Below the pieces are notes generated by a model that made no database searches, was not told the DNA's origin, and saw nothing but the letters and a program-made list of their open reading frames with translations. The position numbers were made by a program, and so were the translations under genes. A stretch of DNA of 64,000 bases from positions 33,561,867-33,625,866 of the forward strand of contig JAOWCC010001634.1 of the NCBI GenBank assembly GCA_030867875.1. The letters are read 5' to 3'. This document shows positions 1-9,966 of the stretch, piece after piece (position 1 is the stretch's first letter; every line of letters begins with the position of its first letter). The DNA comes from Actinernus sp. WN-2022. Its lineage: Eukaryota; Cnidaria; Anthozoa; Actiniaria; Actinernidae.

Positions 1-855
1 GGCGGGTCAGAAGTGGATTGTTCTACAATGGTGTGAGGTGTGTGACGGAGAGCTTCGCAAGCATGACAACCATCTGTTACGCAATCGATAGCTTTGTCTA
101 GGTCTAGGGCGTAGAAGTAGCGGCTCACTACTTTCTTGAGTTGGTTACTGGAAGGGTGACTGAGCTGTAAGTGCAGAGCAGTGAGGAGTCCATCAAGGAT
201 TTGGCGTGGGACAATAATGCATTCACGTGTGGCGGTCAGCGGTTCGTCTCGCTTTACAATTAGGAGGCCGTCCTTAGCGATTGTCGCGACGTTTAAGTAA
301 CGTTTAACGTCCTTGATGTTTGTGAGTTTTTTAGAAGGGCGTGTACCTTTTGCGAGGTGAGCGTGAGTGCGGCGTAAATCAGCGCATTCGGACTGAATTG
401 ATAACCACGATGTTCTGCTTGTAAAGGGGAGTCTTGCAAGGCCAGATAACACATCTTGGGATGATAGGAGTCGCGCCACGGACTCTTCAGTACGTTTGAC
501 AAAGCTGCAAATCTGACATGCCATGTCGTCGCAGTCCGGGGCATTACGACTTGCAAAATCGGAGGGTAGAATGGAGGGCCCCGCTACATGTCGCACAGAA
601 GCCTGGAAACGACTGCCGGTTGAAAGAAAGGTTGACACCCGTGGGCTAGCGGAAAACTCTCCTCTGCACAACTTTTCAAAGGCCTGCACACATGACTTGC
701 TATCGGTGAGAACGCAAGCTTTATGACTGGACTGGATGATGTACGGGCTGAAGTGCTTAGTTGCAACGGAGATTGCAAGTGCTTCTACTTCACAGGGTAG
801 CCATGACAACTGGTAGCCACGTAGCTTGGCGCTAATAAAAAACAGCGAGTGCTAA
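1..855 (-). pseudogene. RNase H end and integrase zinc domain of the Ty3/gypsy-like element
   Basis: One minus-strand frame is open from about 855 to the left edge with no stop, although it has no start codon at its beginning. It reads through the RNase H core ([11 protein letters not shown], a catalytic Asp) and then a linker into an integrase N-terminal zinc domain. The zinc ligands are an H-x3-H pair in LHLQLSH and a C-x2-C in CHACEAL, about 32 residues apart, which is the HHCC layout of retroviral-type integrases. The DDE core lies beyond the edge. The frame differs by one from the preceding RT segment, so one more indel lies near 835-855. Confidence 0.75.
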
Positions 856-2367
856 CTTGCCAGAGCGGGTGATGTAGAGGGTCGCGGCGATCCCGGGCTT
901 TTTCACAGCGCCGTCCGTTACTATCCACAACTGGTCGTCAGCCCTTGGGAGTGTGATTGCGCGGTTATTGGGAAGGGCGTCTTGAGCGGTACGGAACGCA
1001 CAGTTGAGGTTGTCAGTCCAATGGATGTCTTCTTGAGATTGTTTGCCAGCTACGACGTCGTCGAGGGGGGCTAGTAGGTTAGAACAGCGAGGGACTACGC
1101 GTGCTAGAACTTTATATGCCCCTATGAAGGACTTCATACCTCCAACCTTCTTGGGTGGACTACATGATGCTAGTGTAGAAACACGATGGGGACTTGCATG
1201 GAGTTTGCCTTGAGACCAAATCCACCCTAGGATTGTGGTGGTTTGGGGGTTAATGATGGTCTTGCTCGCTGATAGACGCAAGTTAGAGTTCTGGACTGTT
1301 GCCCCCGCAATACAAATCATCGGCGATCTTGGCGACTAGGCCTGACTGTAGCAAGTCGCCAAGGACGCGGCACATAAGCTCCTCTAGTGAGGTTTCCGAG
1401 CCGGGCATACCCATAGCTGACCGAGCTTATATACACGGACTCCGCGAAATGGAGTTGCAACCCCACAGTACTTCATAGACTCGCGGGCAAGAGGTATCTG
1501 GTAAAATGCGCTCGTTAGATCGGTAGCAATAATGTGCTTCCATTGGGCGATCTGGCGGAGTGTGCTGTCTACGTCGGGACTCAAGGAAGGCTGAGGTTTG
1601 GAATACCGGCCTACGTCGGCGAAGGCGGTAACGAGGCGAAAGCCACCGTTTGCTTTCTTGACCAAGAAAGATGGGTTAAGGTACTCTACTGACACGTCGA
1701 TGTCTTCAGGACGTTTGAAGACTCCAAGTTTTTCTAACTCGTCGAACTTTTGTTGAAGCTCGACAAGTTTATCGCGGGAGTACAGAGGTAGGCGACCTTT
1801 ACGCTGTGGTGGTTCTAATGGGCTCATATTCACCTTGGCTTCGAAGGGGCCTACGGCCCCATTGTATCCTGTGATGTTGGGGTCGAAGACACCATCATGT
1901 TGGTCTAGAAGTTTACGGAACTTCATCTGTGTCTCCGGGGGAAGTAGGTTGTCGGGGTCGAGTTTAACGTTATCAGAGTACTTAGCGTTTTGCGTGGAGG
2001 CTATGCGTATCTTCTGAAAAGAGAGAGAGTGGTCTGGTGTTAGGGGCTGTTCAGCCATGTCTGGTGTGAAGACTCGGTTTATTTGGCAAAAATGTTCATT
2101 ACGTTTGAGATACCGTGGACCTTCTGACAGGTTTGGGATGCGCAACTTTCCTCCAACACTGAATACAACTCCGGGTTCTGGCCACATTTGTGAAGGCTTG
2201 CACGTGCGAACACTGGGGGCGTCGATACGTGGCTCGACTGCATACTCAGAGTCAGTTGGGGCGTTGTCAGGGAGGTCGATCTCTAAGAAATCTCCAGGCC
2301 AAATGGTTGTTGGGGAAGGGGGGCACGTAGCACAGATGCACGGCGGACGGCATTCTCGGTCTGACAC
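832..2367 (-). pseudogene. pol: Reverse transcriptase and RNase H start of the Ty3/gypsy-like element
   Basis: The segment from 2367 to 1384 encodes the linker and RT fingers/palm. It includes the RT block DLTSAFYQIPLA, where the first catalytic Asp lies. A frame change near 1430 moves the reading to a frame containing [12 protein letters not shown] and the catalytic box IADDLYCGG at about 1316-1342, the equivalent of YxDD. Another break near 1290-1300 leads into 832-1320, which carries the thumb and connection (ASKTIINPQTTTILGW) and the first RNase H strand (WIVTDGAVKKPG). The RT copies element RNA into DNA. Three frames are needed to read one normal domain order, so the gene is dead. A natural overlap is unlikely because the breaks fall inside conserved blocks. 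Confidence 0.8.
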
Positions 2368-2716
2368 TCTTTGGTAGAGCCGTATGTGTACGTGGTGCCA
2401 TCTCCTAGGATGACCGGTCGCTTGGCGGGGCGAACAGTTATGTCGATTGTCTCCATGAAGGGTGTACCGGCCAGGACGTCAACATCGAGATTTTCTACTA
2501 CTAAGCCCTCGAAATGGAAAACTTTACCACCGCGGCTGAGGGCGAGGCGCGTTTCACCTATAATATTGAGGGGGGACGATCCGTCTGCTTGGTGTGCCGA
2601 CTGTGAACTGGTGTGGATCTCTGCGCCAAATCTTTTGACAGCGGAAAGGCGGATAATGTTACAAGTGGCACCGCTGTCTATGATTACGCGTGCGCGGTGG
2701 TATCGATAGAAAGCAT
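2310..2716 (-). pseudogene. Aspartic protease of the Ty3/gypsy-like element
   Basis: Translating the minus strand in the frame through 2690 gives the catalytic motif IIDSGATCN followed by a short beta-rich domain ending near VDVLAGTPFM, which matches the DSG/DTG ... hydrophobic-G layout of retropepsins. The protease would cleave the Gag-Pol polyprotein. The frame differs by one step from Gag above it, and a further frame change occurs near 2310-2330, before the sequence resumes as the polymerase linker. A 201-bp stretch of this domain (2476-2676) occurs again at 18127-18327 with a single difference seen. Confidence 0.75.
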
Positions 2717-3775
2717 CTATATACGGCGAGTGTCGTACATGTACCCTTCGCGTCGCGTGACTTGGAGGTGGATCGTCAGGCTCGACAGGGGTTGGTGTGT
2801 CGTCATAGGGGGGTCATGCGTAACTTCGTCGGCTTCGTCATTGAGAACAGAGACAATTTGTCTCGCCTTTAACATAAATTTGCGATCTTGCTCAGGAAGA
2901 AATTTGCATTCGCTTAGATAGTGGTTGTTGCTAACGCGGCCGGCTTGTTTGCACAGGGGGCATTCTCTGTTGCGAGAGTTGGGTTTAGCAGCGGCCCTTG
3001 ACGGCGTCTGACGGGATAGTGGTCTGTTTGAAGCGAATGTAGCAGCGGTGCGCATGATTTTCGCATCATTGGCGGCGCAAATTTCGTGAAACAGAGGGTT
3101 TAGTGCCTGGGATATTTCCGGTTTTATGGAAGCCAATGTGCGAGATCGAAGCTCTGTTCCGTATCGTTGTTTAATTAGTTTGGTAAGGTCCGGGTGGATT
3201 AAACGTAACCATGTTAATATTATATAGTTCTCTAGTGTTGGGGACAGTTCTTCCTCCTCAGCTATCGCTTCCCCGTGGTGGAACAGAACATTAGATTTTA
3301 ATAAGCTGTCCTCTATGAACGCCATGAGACGCTGATAGAGGTCTTCTGGACGCTCTTCAGGCTCTAATGTGATGTCGTTGAAATCAATAAAGTGTGCTCC
3401 TGTAACCTGGAAACCAAAGTGTAGCCTAATCACTTGCCAGATTAATTCGATAGACGTGGACACCTTTATGATAGTGCTTCTCTATATAACAGGACAATAA
3501 TTAGCTATTTGCCTTAGCATGAGCTCTAGCATGCTGACCTTTTGCTGAGCCGTGCGCCTCTGTGCTTCGGGGATATCTTCATTGTCATTGGTGAATCCTC
3601 GTAAAGGGTTTGCTTTTGGTTTCTTTAGCCAAGTTACCCCCTCCACTAAGAAAGGGGCGAAATGCTGGTCTAGAGATAGAGTATACACGAGATTTTGTTT
3701 CCAGTTTTCAAATGTGTTCAGAGTTTCGTTTTTGGTCAAGCACCACTGTTTCGGTGCACGAGTTGTGTGAGCCAT
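2717..3775 (-). pseudogene. gag: Gag of the Ty3/gypsy-like element
   Basis: Gag would form the intracellular particle that packages the retrotransposon RNA. The reading frame starts at 3775 ([11 protein letters not shown]) and runs to an in-frame TAG at 3482-3484, then stays open in the same frame down to 2717. A single zinc knuckle near the C terminus has the form C-x2-C-x9-H-x4-C ([19 protein letters not shown]), about 70 residues before the end. The N-terminal part has the helical, tryptophan-containing look of retrotransposon Gag, but no fold can be assigned by eye. The single stop splits a gene of about 350 codons. The protease follows in another frame, which could be natural Gag-Pol frameshifting or decay. 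Confidence 0.7.
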
Positions 3776-4499
3776 TGGTTTACCTGGTTTTCAGTCGGCT
3801 TTGTGACTGCTGAGCTCCGACCAGTTTGTCGTGACGGTGTGTGAAGTTGTACCAGTAGTTTTCTTTGTTTGAGAGCGTGGAGAACGGATCCTTGTAGCTG
3901 CCACCACGCCAGTAATTACTGTGAACACACCAGAACTCAATGAGGTCTTTTAATTACAACGGGAACTCAAGCGGGAGAGACTCGTGTTTACAATTCCAAG
4001 ATGGAGGATCCGGGACGCGTGCCGAGGGCGCATGCTCAATAGCAAGCGACCGCATACAACTACACTACTGGCGCAGTTTGATACCGCAACACAACTACAA
4101 GAAATGACTTACCAAGAACTCGGCGATAACTTTAATACTCCTGTACTTTTATGCTGAAGCCAGAACAGTAAATGGCAAAGAATACTACCGGTATATAGGG
4201 TTTCTCTGGTTTCCTGTAGAAATTCGTTTTAGAGGATCCTGAATGTTCGTGAATGAAAAACGGACGATAAAACTTGCAAAGAACCCAGAATTTCGAAAGC
4301 CGTATAGTCGAACTGAGCCTCGAGCAAAAGCTACGCAACTCACTGCCATCAGAGCAGCACTGAATTAAACACTGTTCCTTGGGATAATGAAAATATCCTT
4401 TTTCAGACCACAGAATAAACAGCCAGTGTCTCACAACGATGCAGTTGTTGTAGAAAATATAGTCGGGAACCTCAACTCACGTAACTCAGTCTCAGATGC
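3776..4499. other. No gene seen; 5' flank of the Ty3-like element
   Basis: Short stop-rich frames only. This interval should contain the leader or 5' LTR of the Ty3-like element, but no second LTR copy is in the window to compare with. No transposon ends were recognised. Confidence 0.4.
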
Positions 4500-5160
4500 C
4501 GCTATATTATAAACGCTTTCTCTCAATTAATACAATAAAAAAATAGTCAATAAACACGCTCCAATGAAACATGTTTCCCGATCAAAGAAAAAACAACTAA
4601 CAAAGCCTTGGATTACAAATGGTATCTTAAAATCAATAAAAAGGAAACAACAAATGTACCACACACATTTCCTTAGTAAAAACCCATGTAAAATTAATGA
4701 ATACAAGCAATATGCTAACATGCTCATTCACCTAAAAAGTAAAAGCAAAAAAGATTACTACAATATCCATTTTTCAAAATGTAAGGACAACCTAAAATCA
4801 ACTTGGAAACTTATTGGTACTTTGATTAAACGGAAGACTAAGGGTCAAACCTACCCTACGAGGATCATACAAGGAAATAGTGTTTTTACTAAACAAACAG
4901 ACATTGCTGAGAAATTTAATATCTTTTTTATTAATGTAGGCCCAACTCTAGCTAACACAATTAATACTAATAATGTTAACCCCATTCAGTATATCACTCA
5001 CTCACCATCCTCAAGCTTTTTCCTCTCACCTGTTACTGAATCTCAAGTTTTTACAATGTTTGCTACCTTGAACGAAAATAAAACATCCATTGATATCCCA
5101 AATAAACTTATTTTAAAGCTTGCAAGTGAACCCCTATTGTCGATGGAAAGGTTAATCTCG
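4500..5160 (+). pseudogene. LINE fragment: linker between endonuclease and RT
   Basis: The translation has the typical spacer of CR1/Jockey-group LINEs between the APE-type endonuclease and the RT: a PWITNGILKSIKRK helix, a run of Lys/Arg-rich helices ending DNLKSTWKLIG, then an entry segment with FNIFFINVGP. In related elements this spacer comes just before RT motif 0/1. The RT itself is missing: after about 5150 the frame runs into unrelated DNA. The upstream endonuclease is also missing. Part of the fragment (from 4836) is duplicated at 16779 as part of the 1.25-kb flanking repeat, but the 4500-4835 part is not. Confidence 0.65.
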
Positions 5161-6082
5161 CTACGACATTCGGCGTTTTGGCGGCAATTTTGTGCCAAAA
5201 CCAGAAGAATTTCATCTTAGAGAATTACCAGTGGATAATAAACAAGCTAACGCGGTGAAATCGCTTCTCGGTCAAGACGAAACACCAACTCGCCACCGAC
5301 CCCGCCAGCCTTTTACGAGGAGATCCAAAGCTTAAAAGTGTCTCTGGCGAGAGCAAACGAGGAAATTACATCCCTGAAAACAGAACTAAGGAAATCGAGT
5401 ATATTATAATGCATGTATCAATGTTAAGCCGGAGGGGGGGGGGGGGGTCGGGCAGATGTGCGGCATTTGACTTTTTTCGAGAATGTTTGGTCAAATTCCC
5501 CACATTGGGGAAAGAAAAATGGTCAATTGTGATCAAATCACGGCCCCACCTGGGGCAGCGAAATTTCTCCTTAAACTATATATATACAGCTGAGACAATG
5601 GGGGAACTGGAGGTGACCTCAAATAAATGTGAGGCGTTCTTTTTAAATTAATGAAAACAGATGAAAACGCATTTTTGAAATTCATACCTTCCAACATCCA
5701 AGATGGCGACTCGGGAAACAAGAGACTAGGACACAGTTATCAAGCGGTCGAATTCAAATGTCCACACCCTGGAGCAAAGTTCCCAGGGTGGGGACGCCAA
5801 GATTGATCAAATGCCGCACATCTGCCCGAGACCCCCCCCCCCCCCCTGCGGCTTAACATTTAAACATGCATAACGAATACGTATGTAAAGTAGAAGGAAA
5901 TTATGGCAGCGAAATTGGCGGGAAGTCCCCTAAAGTTCAAGGTCCAGAAGTGCCTCCAAAGGCACACATTTGGAGCATGATCAGCGATATTTGTGAGAAA
6001 TACAAAGTCCCTATGGTATCCAGAATTCTGATGTGCAGTTAATGCTTAAACCAAATCGCCGAAGAAGTGCCCAAGAATAAAT
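4836..6082 (+). repeat. Flanking repeat X, left copy (1.25 kb, direct)
   Basis: This segment, from GACTAAGGGTC to AATAAAT, recurs in the same orientation at 16779-18038 and differs mainly by short indels in homopolymers. The left copy ends exactly where the Penelope-like insert starts, and the right copy begins one or two bases after it ends. The repeat therefore looks like a very long duplication of the target locus. It contains the end of the LINE fragment and a complete TIR element with G-tracts (5409-5871). Confidence 0.85.
5409..5871 (+). mobile_element. MITE with about 60-bp TIRs containing a poly-G/poly-C tract (left copy)
   Basis: The ends are inverted copies: ATGCATGTATCAATGTTAAG plus a run of 14 G at 5434-5447 at the left, and 15 C (5832-5846) plus a TTAACATTTAAACATGCAT end at the right. 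Inside each run the arms continue with the same block (GGGCAGATGTGCGGCATTTGA and its complement). No transposase is encoded, so it is a non-autonomous TIR element. A second copy sits at 17352-17827 within repeat X', where the G-run is much longer. Confidence 0.8.
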
Positions 6083-6117
6083 AGGAGATCTTGGATAGCT
6101 TTCCCCGTATTGTGATT

Positions 6118-6415
6118 AAGTTTTTGTGTTGGGGCGGGTATTCGCACCCAGACATCAAATGGGGAGGGTGAGGGAGTAGGGATGAGAGAGGGGGTAAAAA
6201 TTATCACAGTTGTACATGTAGTTTTGTTTTTGTGTCAGTTTGGGTATTCGCACAGGAAGGGTGGGGGTGAAGGAATAGGGATGAGAGAAGGGGGTAGGGA
6301 GGGTAAAATTGTGACAGTTGTTGTTTTTGTGTTCAAGTGCCGGTATTGATATCCGGACGTCAAGCAGGAAGGGTGAGAGAATGGGGATAAGAGAGGAGGG
6401 TGGAGGGTAATATTG
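6118..6415 (-). repeat. Three degenerate subrepeats of about 105 bp near the 3' end of the Penelope-like element
   Basis: Units begin near 6118, 6224 and 6322, each with TTTTTGTGT, a GGTATTCGCAC-like or GGTATTGATATCC-like core, and a purine-rich GGGTGAGGGA/ATGAGAGA block. The same set occurs in Y' (about 12935-13225), and a partial set lies inside the unique middle (12345-12560). That third location suggests older tandem joining of element units. Confidence 0.7.
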
Positions 6416-7926
6416 TTGAAGAAACCAAAGGTGGAAAACTATGTGGAAAATTGAGGCCTGGTAGAAATTAAGGGATAAGTGGATTTAAAAAATGCAATAA
6501 CTGATGGTGAAAGGAGTAAAATATGTTTTTGTATAAAGGAAGGAGGACTATCAAGAAGCGGAAGGACTGGATATCCCAGGACAGGGTGAACACTGGGTAC
6601 ACTGTGTGGATAATGAATAACATAATTGGTAGAGAAAATACACAGAGAGAGCCTGGACAAAAGGAAAATCCATGAAAATGAGGGAATTGAAGGAGGAGAA
6701 GCATGGAAGCAGTGAGCCCGGAGGAAAAATAAATAACTAATTAAATGAAAGCAATGTATCTTTGTGTAATTAAATGAAAGCAATGTATCTTGGTGTTATT
6801 GAAAACAGGGTAATAGGTGGAAAAAATGATAAATTAAGATAAAATTTGTAGGTAACACAGAGGAAAAAATTATGAATAAAGTGACGTTTATGATCAAAGG
6901 TAAATGTGTAGTTGGATATAAAAGTGGAAACGTATCCGTAGTATAACAGGAGGGGAGAATAAACCAATGAGGGGTTGCCTAGGCCTGGGGAGAGGAGGAG
7001 CTTTGATTGCTGTGGAGGAATGTGGGAATTGAGAAATGCCAAATATAAGGGACGGGCCGGTTACGGGATTGCTCAATGTGTAAAGTCATACTTATGTGGG
7101 AGAATATAAGGGAATATATCGGAAGAAAACGGTCGTATAAAACGTAGATGAAAGCGGAATGAAAGGAGTGGGAAGGTAAACTATGTGTGATTAGTTCGGG
7201 GTCGTAAAGTGACGAAGGTGGCTAGCGGTAGATAACAATACAAGACTGTGAACCGGGAAGGGGGCATGAATATAATATAATAAATAGATACATAAATAAA
7301 TAGATAACGAAGATATTGATAGCTAAGGGGATGGGGACCCTAGTGAGCTCATAGGGGATAGAGCAAGTCCAATGTGAGTCCACCATATCCTGTATAGCAA
7401 TCTCTTCAGGGGCGGGATGCTATACAGAAAACACTGCAGCTTGGAGGGGAAGCCGAGTAAACTGAGGGAATATGTATAAAGAACCGAGGGGAGTAGTAGA
7501 GGGGAGGAAGGGGGATGTGTAGAACGGAAAAAGTGCCGTGGAGAGGATTGCTGCAGGGTTTAACGTGTTTCGAAATGCTTATAGACCGGTCTTGAGCATT
7601 CTCGCCCGACACGTGATAGAGTGGACATTGGACTGCTCGTTCTGACAGCTAAGCGCGGGACCGACAAGAAGAAAAACAACAAATATGGTTACCTGGAGGC
7701 CCGTAAGGGCGAGGAGTCCCAATGATTTGGCCAGTGTTCTGGTGGGGTTTTTTGACTTGGCGTTATACATTGGTGTATTACTGTCGACGTGGAGCGAAGA
7801 AAGGGAAGGGATCTCGCGGTGAGGGCAAATAAAACTAGCAAATATTGATGTGTGATTGGATGTCATATTGTGAGGGTGTGATGGATGTGACAGTTCTCAC
7901 TTCGTTAAAGACCAGATCGAGCGGGG

Positions 7927-8213
7927 GCGGCAAAACAGTATGCTCCGCTGGCCAAAAGAACGAAGGCTCTGCTATGGAATGCAAATAACCGAGGGCTATA
8001 ACTTTTTTAGTAAATAATTTTATAACTTAGTGAACTCGAAGAGAATAACAAATAAAGAAAATTAAAACCTGTAAAAGTTTAAGGCAAATCTTTTAAGTAG
8101 TAATCTTATCCCAAGTAAAAACAGTTAACTTGAAGCAGAAATCACGGTATATGCCTGTTTTCGCGGGAAATTGGGGGCGCGCCGACAAGAAATAGCAAAT
8201 ACGAGTGCGCGTG
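7927..8213 (+). repeat. Dispersed repeat R, copy 1
   Basis: From GCGGCAAAACAGTATGCTCCG to CAAATACGAGTGCGCGTGACG, this 287-bp block matches, in reverse complement, the TIR element at 22688-23010. Internal landmarks shared by all copies include the block around GACAAGAAATAGCAAATACG. The outer TIRs are not clear in this copy. Confidence 0.7.
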
Positions 8214-9966
8214 ACGTTATGTCGCGTGGGGACGGGGAAGGTGGTCCGAGTGAACTCTACACGGGTTGCCTGTGGTAGATCGTGGGGGCCTGGAACGGTC
8301 TCAAGAGCGACGGCCAGAGGAGATGTAAGTGCTAACTAAGTAAAGAAAGGCGAAGGGTTTGTAGTGGAGTGCCCGTGGGAGAGATGACGCCACCTAAAGT
8401 CTAGTATGGTTTAGTGGTAATGCGCCGGGAAACGCACTCATACGGTATGTTGTTTATTGTTGTATAGTACGAAGGTACATGTACTTCACTACTGGTGTAT
8501 CGGTGCATTGTATGTGTGTGGGAATGCTGTCAAAATGAGGCCGGTGTGTGTAATGAAAACATCCGCAAAACCAAGGAGGGTGCGTGTAAAATGTAGTGAT
8601 GTTACCAAAGTAACGGACGAGGTCCAGGGTGCTAATTAAATAGGTTTACCCTAAGCAGGGATGCTAATGGGATATAGTGGGTGCTGATATGAGGTGTGAA
8701 GTAACAATGGATACAATATTGTGGCCCAGGAACCTGTGTGAACATAATGTGAAAACTATACAATCTAATATAGAATGTTAGTAAAGAAACTGTAAAAGAA
8801 TGGAACTCACTGCCAGAATATGTAGCACTGTGAAATAGTGTTGATGTGTGAGGGAAGTGGGCTTGGGAGTTGGTGGCCCTGAACGAACAATAGAGGGAAT
8901 TGGATGTATCTATACATGTATATACTTATTTAATAAATCTAGATATACTGAGTTATAAATTTCACTATAACTGCAATGGTTGGTGTGGGAAAAAATGTAG
9001 AAGTAGAATATTGTATGTGTCGATAGACCCACCCCACGAATCCGGATAGTCGAAAATTTGAATAAAACTAGTGATAGAAGTAAGTGTCCACAAAAGGGCG
9101 GTAGGTGTAAAGGCTGGGACTGGATGGGATAATATTTACATTTAATGAGAGAAGAAGGAGGGCTTATTGGCAAAATTGTGTGGTGGGCAAGAAATTGATT
9201 CATTCGTAGACGGAAAAACATTTAATGGTGGCTATTGAGTAACTGGGAATACACATAGATTCTGTGGAGACGTAAGTAGGGAACCATGTCCTTGGTAAGC
9301 TAAATGTTTATTGTAGTGATGGTTGGGTGGGTGATGATGAATATGGTCTACATATAGTTGGTTTCCGTATGGCTGGAAAATTGGAATTAAGTGCTTAAAG
9401 GTATTGAAATTAACTTTAGTTTGTTCATGTGGTAGTCAAGTGCTGGCTGAACAATGATATAGTGGCAATGGCTGCCAGGTGGGTGTTGTTGAGTAAGGCT
9501 GAAACATAAGGACCTGCATATGTATCGGTATCCTTTTGGGTGGGTGAATTAGCATAGGAATGTTCAAATGTAGGGTAGTGTTGTCCCGCTGTGTCTGTAT
9601 GCTATTAGGTGCTGGATTCTTGTGAGGTTGGTGTGAATGGCTTGGTGTTGGTGGATAGTTTCTATCACCGATGGAGGCCAGGGTACATTTGGATGCTGTG
9701 GTAGACTTGTATCAGGGCTTGATTGTATGAAACTGGTGTTGGAAGCTGTTTCGGTCATGAAGGCTGGGTAGCTGGGAGGCAGTGTGGATGTCAGATGTTA
9801 GGTATAATTTGTCGGTATATCTGTGCAACTCTGTTATTGGTGTCTGGTCCAGATAGGAGCTGTGGAATCTCGTTTTGGTTGTAATGTGGTTGATCGTGAG
9901 GATTGATGTAGATGGTGGGTGGCTGCTGTGTGTATTAGGTCAGGTGGTGGAACTGCTATTTGTTGT

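Larger units (their letters stand above)
1..3775 (-). mobile_element. Ty3/gypsy-like LTR retrotransposon, cut by the left window edge
   Basis: Reading the minus strand from 3775 down to 1, the order is Gag with a zinc knuckle, aspartic protease (DSGAT), reverse transcriptase with an IADD box, RNase H, then the zinc-binding start of an integrase. Protease before RT and integrase after RNase H is the Ty3/gypsy (Metaviridae-type) order. The frame is broken several times, so this copy is probably inactive. The rest of the integrase and the 3' LTR lie outside the window. No clear 5' LTR edge or primer site was found above 3775; a TGG-starting stretch on the minus strand near 3900-3912 is only a weak primer-site candidate. 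Confidence 0.85.
6082..9966 (-). repeat. Terminal direct repeat Y (pLTR-like) of the Penelope-like element, 3' copy
   Basis: This 3885-bp segment starts TAGGAGATCTTGG and ends CTGCTATTTGTTGT, and is repeated at 12897-16777. It encodes no convincing protein: the open frames are short, proline/leucine-rich and lack family motifs. It holds three degenerate subrepeats of about 105 bp at one end (6118-6415) and a shared repeat R at 7927-8213. In minus-strand orientation it lies downstream of the RT gene. Confidence 0.85.

Noticed and set aside
2690..2730. Programmed frameshift between Gag and protease
   Set aside because: No slippery heptamer with a downstream structure was evident, and other frame breaks in the element look like decay.
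7575..7615. Palindrome GACCGGTC with TGCT/AGCA arms, considered as a hammerhead or terminator
   Set aside because: No CTGATGA core on either strand near it; short palindrome only.
8400..8440. tRNA-like A box (TGGTTTAGTGG) in Y
   Set aside because: No B box at the right distance and no acceptor stem.
6439..9758. Several 60-110 codon frames in the long repeat Y
   Set aside because: Low-complexity, hydrophobic or proline-rich translations with no motif; the same shadows recur in Y' with different lengths because of indels.
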